From contig JAUMYC010000143.1 in the NCBI GenBank assembly GCA_030528845.1, forward strand, positions 1 to 6,483: DNA of 6,483 nt, in the 5' to 3' direction. The stretch comes from Eubacteriales bacterium (GTDB taxonomy: Bacteria; Bacillota_A; Clostridia; Christensenellales; Aristaeellaceae). Shown here piece by piece: positions 1-5,831 of this stretch. The translations under genes were made by a program, and so were the position numbers. The notes beneath the pieces were generated by a model, which searched no databases, was not told the DNA's origin, and saw nothing but the letters and a program-made list of their open reading frames with translations. How positions within the stretch are numbered: the first letter of the stretch is position 1; each line of letters opens with the position of its first letter.

Positions 1-244
1 CCTGAATGGTTTTAAAGGGGGTGCGGCTGCTGCCCAGGAAGGTGCCGCCCTTGGTCAGGATGCCGGAGAAATCGTTGTAGGTCAGAAGACGGAACTTGCC
101 GTAGATCAGGCCCTGATAGCCGTCGAGGAAGCCGTAGATCTCTACATCCTCTTTGGAGTTATACAGCGTCTTGGCAACGCCTCGCATGGCGGTGTTGAGC
201 GCCTGACAGTCGCCGCCGCTGGTGAGCATACCGATACGGATCAT
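1..244 (-). CDS. pfkA: 6-phosphofructokinase, N-terminal part (runs off the left edge)
   Basis: This enzyme phosphorylates fructose 6-phosphate to fructose 1,6-bisphosphate, the committed step of glycolysis, in the cytoplasm. Only the first 81 codons are in the window. The N-terminus reads MIRIGMLTSGGDCQALN, the nucleotide-binding glycine loop of the PFK superfamily, with TSGGD at residues 8-12. GGTFLGSSR at residues 66-74 is the family motif carrying the arginine (R74, equivalent to about R72 of the bacterial enzyme) that contacts the phosphates. The start is the ATG at 244-242, with AAGGAGG (complement of 255-261) 10 nt upstream. The loop reads CQALN where the E. coli enzyme has APGMN, which suggests a separate PFK clade. 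The residues that separate ATP-dependent from pyrophosphate-dependent enzymes (around 104 and 124) lie outside the window, so the phosphoryl donor is undecided. The gene is divergent from ppk and has its own promoter. Confidence 0.93.
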   Translation of the reverse strand, partial: MIRIGMLTSGGDCQALNTAMRGVAKTLYNSKEDVEIYGFLDGYQGLIYGKFRLLTYNDFSGILTKGGTFLGSSRTPFKTIQ

Positions 245-304
245 GGGGGATACGCCTCCTTGCTCTCGCGCATGGCGCGCGGGGTTTCTTTTCCAGATGT
301 TTAC

Positions 305-333
305 ATTATATCGCCTCTGCGCCCGCGCTTCAA
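305..333 (-). promoter_or_regulatory. Sigma-A-type promoter for the phosphofructokinase gene
   Basis: Reading the minus strand, TTGAAG (complement of 328-333) lies 17 bp before a perfect TATAAT (complement of 305-310). Transcription should start near base 298, giving a leader of about 54 nt before the ATG at 244. The -35 matches the consensus at 4 of 6 bases. Position and orientation fit the divergent pfk gene. It is predicted from sequence only. Confidence 0.7.
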
Positions 334-378
334 GCCCCCATTCCTCTTTTTCTTGCGGGAATTTTCACATCGCCGCTC

Positions 379-406
379 TTGCAAACGTTGGGAGAGGGGA
401 TATAAT
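379..406 (+). promoter_or_regulatory. Sigma-A-type promoter for the ppk operon
   Basis: TTGCAA (379-384) is followed after 16 bp by a perfect TATAAT (401-406). Transcription would start near 412-414 and leave a leader of about 48 nt before the GTG at 461. A start here makes the upstream in-frame ATGs at 260 and 275 untranscribed from this promoter and leaves the ATG at 422 almost without a leader. This supports the GTG start of ppk. Confidence 0.7.
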
Positions 407-460
407 GTAGAAAGAGCGCGTATGGCCGCGGAGGCGACCGGGCGGGGGAGGAAAAATACC

Positions 461-2569
461 GTGCAGAATTTACAGCAGTGGGACCTGAGCTACACCCAGA
501 ACAGAGAACTGAGCTGGCTGAAATTTAACGAGCGCGTGCTGGCCGAGGCGGAGGACCGCTCCGTCCCGCTGATCGAGCGGCTGCGCTTTGTGGCGATCTT
601 TTCCAGCAACCTCGACGAGTTTTTCATGGTGCGCGTGGGCAGCCTGTGCGATCTGAACAAGCTCACGCCGAACCTTGCCGAGAACAAGAGCGGGCAGACG
701 CCCGCCCAGCAGCTGGCCAATGTGCTCGACGCGGTGCGGCCGCTCATCGCGCGCAGAGACGAGATCTACGCGCGCGTCATGGCCGAGCTGGCCGAGCGCG
801 GCATAGAGGACGTCCCCTTTGATGCGCTCACCGACCCGGAGCGCGTCTGGGCGCGCAATTTTTATAAGGAGCATATCAAGCCCGTCCTGTCGCCGTCCAT
901 CATCGACAGGAGCCATCCCTTCCCGCATCTGCGCAACAAGGAGCTCTACTGCGCGGCGCTGCTCTCGAACAAGGGCAAGCCCATGCTGGGCATCGTGGAC
1001 GTGCCCAAGAGCCTGCCGCCGATCATCATCCTGCCCGATTCTCCCAACCGCTATGTGCGCACGGAGGAGCTCATCTCCGCGCATATCAAAAAACTCTTTA
1101 AGATCTACGAGGTGCAGGAGCACGCCGTGATCAGCGTCACGCGCAACGCGGACATCAGCCTCGACGAGGAAAAATTCGACGAGGACCATCCCGACATCCT
1201 GCAGCATATGGATCAGCTGCTCAAAAAGCGCGATCATCTCGGCCCGGTGCGCCTGGAGATGCAGGGCACGGCGCCGCATCTGGCCAAGACGCTCGCCGGC
1301 GCGCTCAAGCTGGACATGAAGCACGTCTTCACAGGCCGCTGCCCGCTCAGGATGGGCTATGCCTATATGCTCGAAGGCTTCGCACCGGAGATGTACAACA
1401 CGCCCTTTGTGCCCGCGTGGCCGGAATATCTCGAAAAGACGATCCCCATGCGGCAGCAGATCCAGCAGCGCGACGTGCTGCTGGCCTATCCCTACCAGAC
1501 GATCCAGCCCTTCCTCGATCTGCTGCGCCAGAGCGCGGCGGATCCGGACGTCCTTTCCATCAAGATCACCATCTATCGCCTCGCGCGCAATTCCGCCATC
1601 GCCAAGGCCCTTTGCGAGGCTGCGGAGAACGGAAAAGAAGTGACGGTGCTGATGGAGCTGCGCGCGCGCTTTGACGAGCGCAACAACATGGAATGGACGC
1701 GCGAGATGGAGGAGGCCGGCTGCAGGATCATCTACGGCCCGGACAAGACCAAATGCCACGCGAAGATCTGTCTGATCACAAGGAGGGAAAAGAACGGCCT
1801 TTCGCATATCACGCAGATCGGCACGGGCAATTACAACGAAAAGACCTCGGCCCTGTACACCGACTTCAGCCTCATGACGGCCGACCCCGTCATCGCGCGC
1901 GACGCCGTCGCCTTCTTCCAGAACATGCTCATCGGCTCGCTTTCGGGCGAATACGAAAAGCTGCTCGTCGCGCCAAATAATATGAAAGCGCCGCTCATGC
2001 GCATGATCGACCGGGAGATCGCAAAGGGAGAAAAGGGCCGCATCATCATCAAGGCCAATTCCGTGACCGAGCGCGACCTCATCGACAAGCTCAGCGAGGC
2101 CTCCTGCCGCGGCGTGAAGATCGACCTGATCATCCGCGGCATCTGCTGCCTGCGCGCGGGCGTGCCCGGCAAGACGGAGAACATCACCGTCACCAGCGTC
2201 ATCGGCCGCTATCTGGAGCATTCGCGCATCTATTGCTTTGGCGAGGGGGAGGACAGCTGCCTGTTCATTTCCTCTGCCGATATCATGACCCGCAACCAGA
2301 CCCGCCGCGTCGAGGTGGGCTGCCCGATCACCAGCCCGGAGATCAAAGAAGTGCTGCTGGAATACCTGCGGGTGACGCTTGCGGACAACTGCAAGGCATG
2401 GCGCATGCTGCCCGACGGCAATTACGAACGCAAGACCCCGGCAGCGCAGGAGCCGCTCTCCGTGCAGAAGCATTATATGGAGCATCCGATCATGCTCACG
2501 CGCACGGTCGCCGCGAAGCCGACCATCGGCGAGCGCATCCGCACGTTCAATCCCTTCCGCAGGAGATGA
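461..2569 (+). CDS. ppk1: Polyphosphate kinase 1
   Basis: PPK1 reversibly transfers the terminal phosphate of ATP to a growing inorganic polyphosphate chain. From the GTG at 461 the protein has 702 residues, normal for PPK1. The start is chosen because GGGGGAGG (445-452) sits 8 nt before the GTG and because the promoter -10 lies at 401-406; an in-frame ATG at 422 is the alternative (715 residues). The N-terminal domain opens with NRELSWLKFNERVL (residues 14-27) and SSNLDEFFMVRVGSL (from residue 48), both family hallmarks. The phospholipase-D-like catalytic half contains KCHAKICLI with H433, matching the autophosphorylated H435 of E. coli PPK. GTGNYNEKTSALYTDFSL follows, and RYLEH has H587, matching H592. 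The position equivalent to E. coli H454 is Gln (Q452). The stop overlaps an ATG, and a small ORF follows, so the two are probably one operon. The motifs make the family certain. Confidence 0.97.
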   Translation: MQNLQQWDLSYTQNRELSWLKFNERVLAEAEDRSVPLIERLRFVAIFSSNLDEFFMVRVGSLCDLNKLTPNLAENKSGQTPAQQLANVLDAVRPLIARRDEIYARVMAELAERGIEDVPFDALTDPERVWARNFYKEHIKPVLSPSIIDRSHPFPHLRNKELYCAALLSNKGKPMLGIVDVPKSLPPIIILPDSPNRYVRTEELISAHIKKLFKIYEVQEHAVISVTRNADISLDEEKFDEDHPDILQHMDQLLKKRDHLGPVRLEMQGTAPHLAKTLAGALKLDMKHVFTGRCPLRMGYAYMLEGFAPEMYNTPFVPAWPEYLEKTIPMRQQIQQRDVLLAYPYQTIQPFLDLLRQSAADPDVLSIKITIYRLARNSAIAKALCEAAENGKEVTVLMELRARFDERNNMEWTREMEEAGCRIIYGPDKTKCHAKICLITRREKNGLSHITQIGTGNYNEKTSALYTDFSLMTADPVIARDAVAFFQNMLIGSLSGEYEKLLVAPNNMKAPLMRMIDREIAKGEKGRIIIKANSVTERDLIDKLSEASCRGVKIDLIIRGICCLRAGVPGKTENITVTSVIGRYLEHSRIYCFGEGEDSCLFISSADIMTRNQTRRVEVGCPITSPEIKEVLLEYLRVTLADNCKAWRMLPDGNYERKTPAAQEPLSVQKHYMEHPIMLTRTVAAKPTIGERIRTFNPFRRR

Positions 2570-2577
2570 CGGCGCAG

Positions 2578-2913
2578 ATGAAATACTTCGTCCGCTGCGG
2601 CGAACGCCGGGGCACCTGTTATCATGAGTTTTTCGCCGGGGAGTGGGACGGAAAGACCTTCTGGAAAGAGGATTCGCTGCTGCTGCACGACGATGTGCTG
2701 AGCAAAAGCGACGGCTTTTGGCGTGCGCTTGCAGGGGCGATCGCCGGCTATGATCCGTTCGCGGCCGTTGCGGTATCCCGGAAGGAATGGGAAACAGTCG
2801 GCGCGCTGATCGACCCGGGCGACGATGTCGCGCGGGAAATGTATCGCGAGGCGAACGAATGGGTCGAATCGGCCTTTGCGAGCCACGGCCGGTTTACGAT
2901 CCTTGGCATATGA
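2578..2913 (+). CDS. Small protein of unknown function, coupled to ppk1
   Basis: I do not recognise this family. The 111-residue protein begins MKYFVRCGERRGTCYHEFF and ends GRFTILGI. It has no signal peptide or membrane segment, so it should be cytoplasmic, and it is rich in Trp and acidic residues (FFAGEWDGKTFWKEDSLLLHDD at about residues 18-39 is written here only as a landmark). The two cysteines, C7 and C14, are not in a CxxC metal motif. AGGAG at 2561-2565, inside the last codons of ppk1, lies 12 nt before the ATG at 2578. An earlier ATG at 2566 overlaps the ppk1 stop as ATGA and would give 115 residues, but the same AGGAG would then directly abut it. Either start implies translational coupling to ppk1. 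The reading frame stays open to a terminator just downstream and composition matches its neighbour, so it is probably a real gene. A role in polyphosphate metabolism is only guilt by association. Confidence 0.72.
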   Translation: MKYFVRCGERRGTCYHEFFAGEWDGKTFWKEDSLLLHDDVLSKSDGFWRALAGAIAGYDPFAAVAVSRKEWETVGALIDPGDDVAREMYREANEWVESAFASHGRFTILGI

Positions 2914-2920
2914 ACACACA

Positions 2921-2954
2921 AAAAAACCGGAGCGCGTGCGCTCCGGTTTTGCGT
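2921..2954. terminator. Bidirectional intrinsic terminator between convergent operons
   Basis: CCGGAGCG (2927-2934) pairs with CGCTCCGG (2939-2946) around a 4-nt loop, extended by AAAA (2923-2926) against TTTT (2947-2950). On the plus strand the T-run ends the ppk1 operon, 13 nt after the small ORF stop. On the minus strand the six-base A-run at 2921-2926 becomes the U-tract for the frlD-frlB operon. The minus-strand U-tract is longer, so termination of the frl transcript should be the more efficient. Confidence 0.9.
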
Positions 2955-2964
2955 TTGTATGGGG

Positions 2965-3978
2965 TCAATAGTCGAACTGCCGGTAGTAGCGGCGGATCTC
3001 CATCGGGTGACAGAGCTCCTTTTCCAGATGCACGTCCACGCGGCTGACGGCGGCGTGCATCACCAGATGCGAGATGGAGCCGCGGAACCGGGGAGAGATG
3101 CCCTCGAGCGTATAGTCCTTCGTGTCGATGATCGCGAAATTCCGGCATACCTTGGGCAGAAACGCCGCCACGCGCTCGGCCAGCGGGCGCTGCTCGTCCT
3201 CGCCCATAAAGAGCAGCACGGGCGTGTGTGCGTCCACGATCTCGAACATGCCATGGAAGAATTCGGCGCAGGAGACGGACTTCGTGCGTAGCCAGAGCTG
3301 CTCCTCCCAATAGCACATGGCGTGCGAATAGGTCGCGCCCCATTGGTTGCCCGCACCGATGAAATACACGGGCATGTCCGGGTTCTTTTCCCGCGCAAGG
3401 CAGAGCTCGCGCGCGTACTGCTCGGCCCAAGGGTCGGCCTGCCGGGCCGTCTGTACCAGCGCCCGCGCCAGATGCGCGTCCATCTGCGCGTAATACTCGT
3501 CGTATTCCGGGAATTCGCCGCGCAGATGCATGAGCCTGTCGGCCAGCATGAAGAATTTGAGCTGCTCGTTGCCCGGATAGGAGATGCGCCATGTACACTC
3601 CGAAACGATGGGGGAGTCGGCCTTGTCCACAAAGCCGCACACGCGCGCGCCGATCTCGCGGCATTTTTTGATCGCCGCGACGATCTCCTTCGTGCTGCCC
3701 GTGACGGAAGAGAACACGACGGCGGAGCGCTGCGTGAGCCGACGGTTGCCCGTCAGACAGAATTCGGCGGCGTTTTCCACGACGACGGGCAGGCTGCTGC
3801 GCGCGCGCATATGCACCTCCGCCTGCAGACAGGAGGCCCATGTGCCGCCTATGCCGATGAAAAAGAGCGTGTCGAGCCCGCCCGAGAGGATCTCCTGCGC
3901 GATCTGTTCGATCTGCCCGCGCAGGGCAAGCGCGCCGTTCACGCTGTCGAGCTGTGTTTGTTCGTTCCATTTGAGCAT
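2965..3978 (-). CDS. frlB: SIS-domain deglycase, FrlB-like (fructoselysine-6-phosphate deglycase)
   Basis: This protein probably splits fructoselysine 6-phosphate, or a related fructosamine 6-phosphate, into glucose 6-phosphate and the free amino acid. It has 337 residues, close to E. coli FrlB (about 340). Two SIS (sugar isomerase) folds are visible: FIGIGGTWASC (residues 40-50) and SSVTGSTKE (90-98) in the first, and FIGAGNQWGATYSHA (206-220) in the second. The AEFFHG segment with E239 and H242 matches the E-x-x-H-G active-site region of FrlB and GlmS-type enzymes, though Met replaces the usual Pro after HG. The C-terminus RRYYRQFDY resembles the RRYY ending of E. coli FrlB. The start is the ATG at 3978-3976 with GGAGG (complement of 3988-3992) 9 nt upstream; a longer in-frame start lies inside frlD and has no support. 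It follows frlD after 41 nt in one operon. Exact substrate (fructoselysine, glucoselysine or another Amadori product) is inferred. Confidence 0.85.
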   Translation of the reverse strand: MLKWNEQTQLDSVNGALALRGQIEQIAQEILSGGLDTLFFIGIGGTWASCLQAEVHMRARSSLPVVVENAAEFCLTGNRRLTQRSAVVFSSVTGSTKEIVAAIKKCREIGARVCGFVDKADSPIVSECTWRISYPGNEQLKFFMLADRLMHLRGEFPEYDEYYAQMDAHLARALVQTARQADPWAEQYARELCLAREKNPDMPVYFIGAGNQWGATYSHAMCYWEEQLWLRTKSVSCAEFFHGMFEIVDAHTPVLLFMGEDEQRPLAERVAAFLPKVCRNFAIIDTKDYTLEGISPRFRGSISHLVMHAAVSRVDVHLEKELCHPMEIRRYYRQFDY

Positions 3979-4019
3979 GGTCTGTTTCCTCCGTTTTGTT
4001 TTGATTTTGCCTTGCTTTT

Positions 4020-4805
4020 TTACCAGGCGCCGCTGTAGCCGATGGTCACGGAGGCGCACTGCGCGCCCATTTTCATGCATTCGGCGATGGGCAGGCCGTC
4101 CGACACGCCCTTGAGAAAGCCCGCGATATAGCTGTCTCCCGCGCCGAGCGTGTCTACGACTTCGCACGGGACGATGCCGCAGGAGGTGAACTCGTTCCCG
4201 TCAAAGCACAGGCTGCCGCGCGCGCCCATCGTGGCGTTGACGACCTTCGGTCCCTTTGCGTGCAGCTCGCGCATCTTCTGCCGGAGAGCGGGCGAATCCT
4301 CGCCGCTGTAGGAGAAGAAGAGATAGTCCGTGGCGGGCAGGGCGGCCCGGGCCACTTTGCCGTCCGGCTCGGTGGAAGCGTCAAAGGCGACCAGCGCCCC
4401 GCTGGATTTCAGATCGAGCAGATCGTCGTGTACTCCGCCCCAGGGGCCGGAGACGAGCAGATCCTGCGCGCGCAGATAGGCGCGCTGCTCCTCGGTGAGC
4501 CGATAGCCGGCCATCACGCCCTCGTCATACGCGCCGAAGATGCGGTCTCCGTTTACGATGCGCACATGCGTGGTGGGCGTCGCGCCCTCGCGCTCTACCA
4601 CGGTCGATACGTCCACGCCCTTTTTTGCGATGCATTCCTTCATCATCGGGCCGTATTTGTCCGTGCCGACCACGCCCGTGTAAGAGGCTTCTCCGCCGAG
4701 GCGCGCAAAATAAACCGCCACGTTCACCGGGTTGCCGCCCGGGTACGCCATGCCCGTGTCGTCGTAGATATCCATGCAGTTGTCGCCAACGGCCGCCAGT
4801 TTCAT
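4020..4805 (-). CDS. frlD: Fructoselysine 6-kinase-like PfkB-family sugar kinase
   Basis: The enzyme should phosphorylate fructoselysine (or a similar fructosamine) at C6 with ATP, the first cytoplasmic step of Amadori-product use. It has 261 residues, the same as E. coli FrlD as I recall it. The N-terminus MKLAAVGDNCMDIYDD and the substrate-site motif GGNPVNVAVY (residues 23-32) closely match FrlD (GDNCVDIY, GGNAVNVAVY). RIFGAYDEGVMAG (88-100) is also FrlD-like. The PfkB signature DTLGAGDSYIAGF (218-230) supplies the catalytic base D224 and the anion hole. The C-terminus YSGAW parallels YHGAW. The start ATG at 4805-4803 has AGGAG (complement of 4816-4820) 10 nt upstream. It is the first gene of a two-gene operon with frlB, its expected pathway partner. 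No transporter or regulator gene adjoins the pair in this window. Confidence 0.9.
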   Translation of the reverse strand: MKLAAVGDNCMDIYDDTGMAYPGGNPVNVAVYFARLGGEASYTGVVGTDKYGPMMKECIAKKGVDVSTVVEREGATPTTHVRIVNGDRIFGAYDEGVMAGYRLTEEQRAYLRAQDLLVSGPWGGVHDDLLDLKSSGALVAFDASTEPDGKVARAALPATDYLFFSYSGEDSPALRQKMRELHAKGPKVVNATMGARGSLCFDGNEFTSCGIVPCEVVDTLGAGDSYIAGFLKGVSDGLPIAECMKMGAQCASVTIGYSGAW

Positions 4806-4858
4806 TTTTTCTTCTCTCCTCTCTGTTTGAAGAGCCGCTTTGCGGATTCCTAAACCTT

Positions 4859-4888
4859 ATTATAGCATACGGAAGCTCCTCGGCTCAA
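4859..4888 (-). promoter_or_regulatory. Extended -10 promoter for frlD-frlB
   Basis: On the minus strand TTGAGC (complement of 4883-4888) is followed after 18 bp by TATAAT (complement of 4859-4864), with TG one base before the -10 (an extended -10). Transcription should start near 4852, giving a leader of about 46 nt. An 11-bp inverted repeat, CCGC-TTT-GCGG at 4835-4845, lies at about +7 to +17 and could serve as an operator. Confidence 0.7.
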
Positions 4889-4958
4889 TACGGACGGAAA
4901 AGAGCGGAGGGCCCCATGAAAAAAAGGAGCAAAAAGTTTAGAAAAAAGAGAAACGGGC

Positions 4959-4989
4959 GTTACAAATGGAGCCGCGCGCGGTATATAAT
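4959..4989 (+). promoter_or_regulatory. Promoter for the rubrerythrin gene
   Basis: A perfect TATAAT lies at 4984-4989. The -35 is weaker: GTTACA (4959-4964, 19-bp spacer) or TTACAA (4960-4965, 18-bp spacer). A start near 4996 gives a leader of about 32 nt before the rubrerythrin ATG. A poor -35 with a good -10 is compatible with activator or derepression control, but no recognised regulator box is clear. Confidence 0.6.
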
Positions 4990-5027
4990 AGACAGTGCGA
5001 TTATCATGGAACGACGGAGGGAAAAAC

Positions 5028-5693
5028 ATGGAGAAATGGAAATGCAAAGTATGCGGTTATGTGCATGAAGGCCCCCTGCCGGAGGATTTCAAATGCCCCA
5101 AGTGCAAGGTGCCTGCGAGCAAGTTTGAAAAGATCGAGGAGGAAAAAGCTGTGTCCAACAATATCTACGCCGGAACCAAGACGGAAAAGAATCTGCATGA
5201 GGCGTTCTCCGGAGAGTCTCAGGCGCGCAACAAGTACACCTATTTTGCATCCGTAGCCAAGAAGCAGGGCTTTGAGCAGATCGCCGCGATCTTCCAGCAG
5301 ACCGCCGACAACGAAAAGGAACACGCCAAGCTCTGGTTCAAGGCGCTGGGCGGCCTCGGCGACACCGCCGAGAACCTGCTCCATGCCGCCGAGGGTGAAA
5401 ACTACGAATGGACCGACATGTACGCTTCCTTCGCCAAGGACGCGGACGAAGAGGGCTTCCATGAGCTCGCCGAGCAGTTCCGTGCCGTCGCAGCCATCGA
5501 AAAGACCCACGAAGAGCGCTATCGCGCGCTGCTGCACAATGTCGAGGCCAAGGCCGTATTCGAGCGCAGCGAAGTGCAGGTCTGGGAATGCCGCAACTGC
5601 GGCCACATCGTCGTCGGCCTCAAGGCTCCGCAGGTCTGCCCCGTCTGCAAGCATCCGCAGAGCTACTTCGAGATCCATAAGGAAAACTACTGA
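5028..5693 (+). CDS. rbr: Rubrerythrin with rubredoxin-like domains at both ends
   Basis: Rubrerythrins reduce hydrogen peroxide to water in the cytoplasm of anaerobes, passing electrons from a rubredoxin centre to a diiron site. The 221-residue protein has three parts. Residues 1-35 form a short rubredoxin-like domain with C6, C9, C23 and C26. Residues about 45-175 are the ferritin-like four-helix domain with SGESQAR (E63), NEKEH (E96, H99), the DEEGFHE region (from D140) and EKTHE (E158, H161), which align with the diiron ligands of Desulfovibrio rubrerythrin. Residues 185-221 are a second rubredoxin-like domain with C188, C191, C204 and C207. Classical rubrerythrin has only the C-terminal domain and reverse rubrerythrin only an N-terminal one, so both together is the unusual point. 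The ATG at 5028 is preceded by GGAGG (5016-5020) with a 7-nt spacer; an in-frame ATG at 4995 falls at about the transcription start and is unlikely. It is a single-gene unit with its own terminator. Confidence 0.96.
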   Translation: MEKWKCKVCGYVHEGPLPEDFKCPKCKVPASKFEKIEEEKAVSNNIYAGTKTEKNLHEAFSGESQARNKYTYFASVAKKQGFEQIAAIFQQTADNEKEHAKLWFKALGGLGDTAENLLHAAEGENYEWTDMYASFAKDADEEGFHELAEQFRAVAAIEKTHEERYRALLHNVEAKAVFERSEVQVWECRNCGHIVVGLKAPQVCPVCKHPQSYFEIHKENY

Positions 5694-5705
5694 TCCGCAA
5701 GTCTT

Positions 5706-5735
5706 AAAACCTGCCTTTTCGGCGGGTTTTTTCTT
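5706..5735 (+). terminator. Intrinsic terminator after rubrerythrin
   Basis: AAAACCTGCC (5706-5715) pairs with GGCGGGTTTT (5721-5730), with one T-G wobble, around the loop TTTTC. A run of six T (5727-5732) follows the GC part of the stem. It begins 13 bases after the rubrerythrin stop. Confidence 0.88.
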
Positions 5736-5743
5736 GAAAAGTA

Positions 5744-5777
5744 TTGCGCAGGGTTCTAAAGTATTGTATAGTATACT
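5744..5777 (+). promoter_or_regulatory. Promoter of the secreted-protein gene, with overlapping repeats
   Basis: TTGCGC (5744-5749) lies 17 bp before TATAGT (5767-5772); TATACT (5772-5777) is an alternative -10. The region also holds a 20-bp-spaced direct repeat (AAAGTATTG at 5738-5746 and 5758-5766) and the dyad AAGTAT-N8-ATACTT (5759-5778) across the -10. The -35 matches only 3 of 6 consensus bases, so regulated expression is plausible. The leader to the ATG at 5832 would be about 52-58 nt. Confidence 0.5.
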
Positions 5778-5831
5778 TATGCGATGGGAATTGTCCTAAT
5801 TTGTTTTTACATCGTCTAAGGAGTGATGCAA

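Noticed and set aside
260..460. N-terminal extension of ppk1 to the ATG at 260
   Set aside because: It spans both divergent promoters, has no PPK1 homology, and no SD stands at that ATG. The GTG at 461 has a strong SD and gives a normal PPK1 length.
470..2485. 671-residue open frame on the minus strand opposite ppk1
   Set aside because: It is the codon-bias shadow of ppk1 in GC-rich DNA. It has no recognisable motif or ribosome binding site, while the plus strand carries every PPK1 hallmark.
2233..2565. N-terminal extension of the small ORF after ppk1
   Set aside because: These bases are the coding end of ppk1 in a different frame, so only the part from 2566 or 2578 is independent.
3322..4038. 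238-residue plus-strand frame opposite frlB
   Set aside because: Antisense shadow with no motif; the minus strand has clear SIS-domain motifs.
3979..4167. Longer frlB start inside frlD
   Set aside because: The extra 63 codons are frlD read in another frame. The ATG at 3978 has GGAGG at 9 nt and yields the usual FrlB length.
4985..5004. ATAAT-N10-ATTAT inverted repeat near the rubrerythrin promoter as a PerR box
   Set aside because: PerR boxes are 7-1-7 dyads; this spacing does not fit, and one arm is simply the -10 element.
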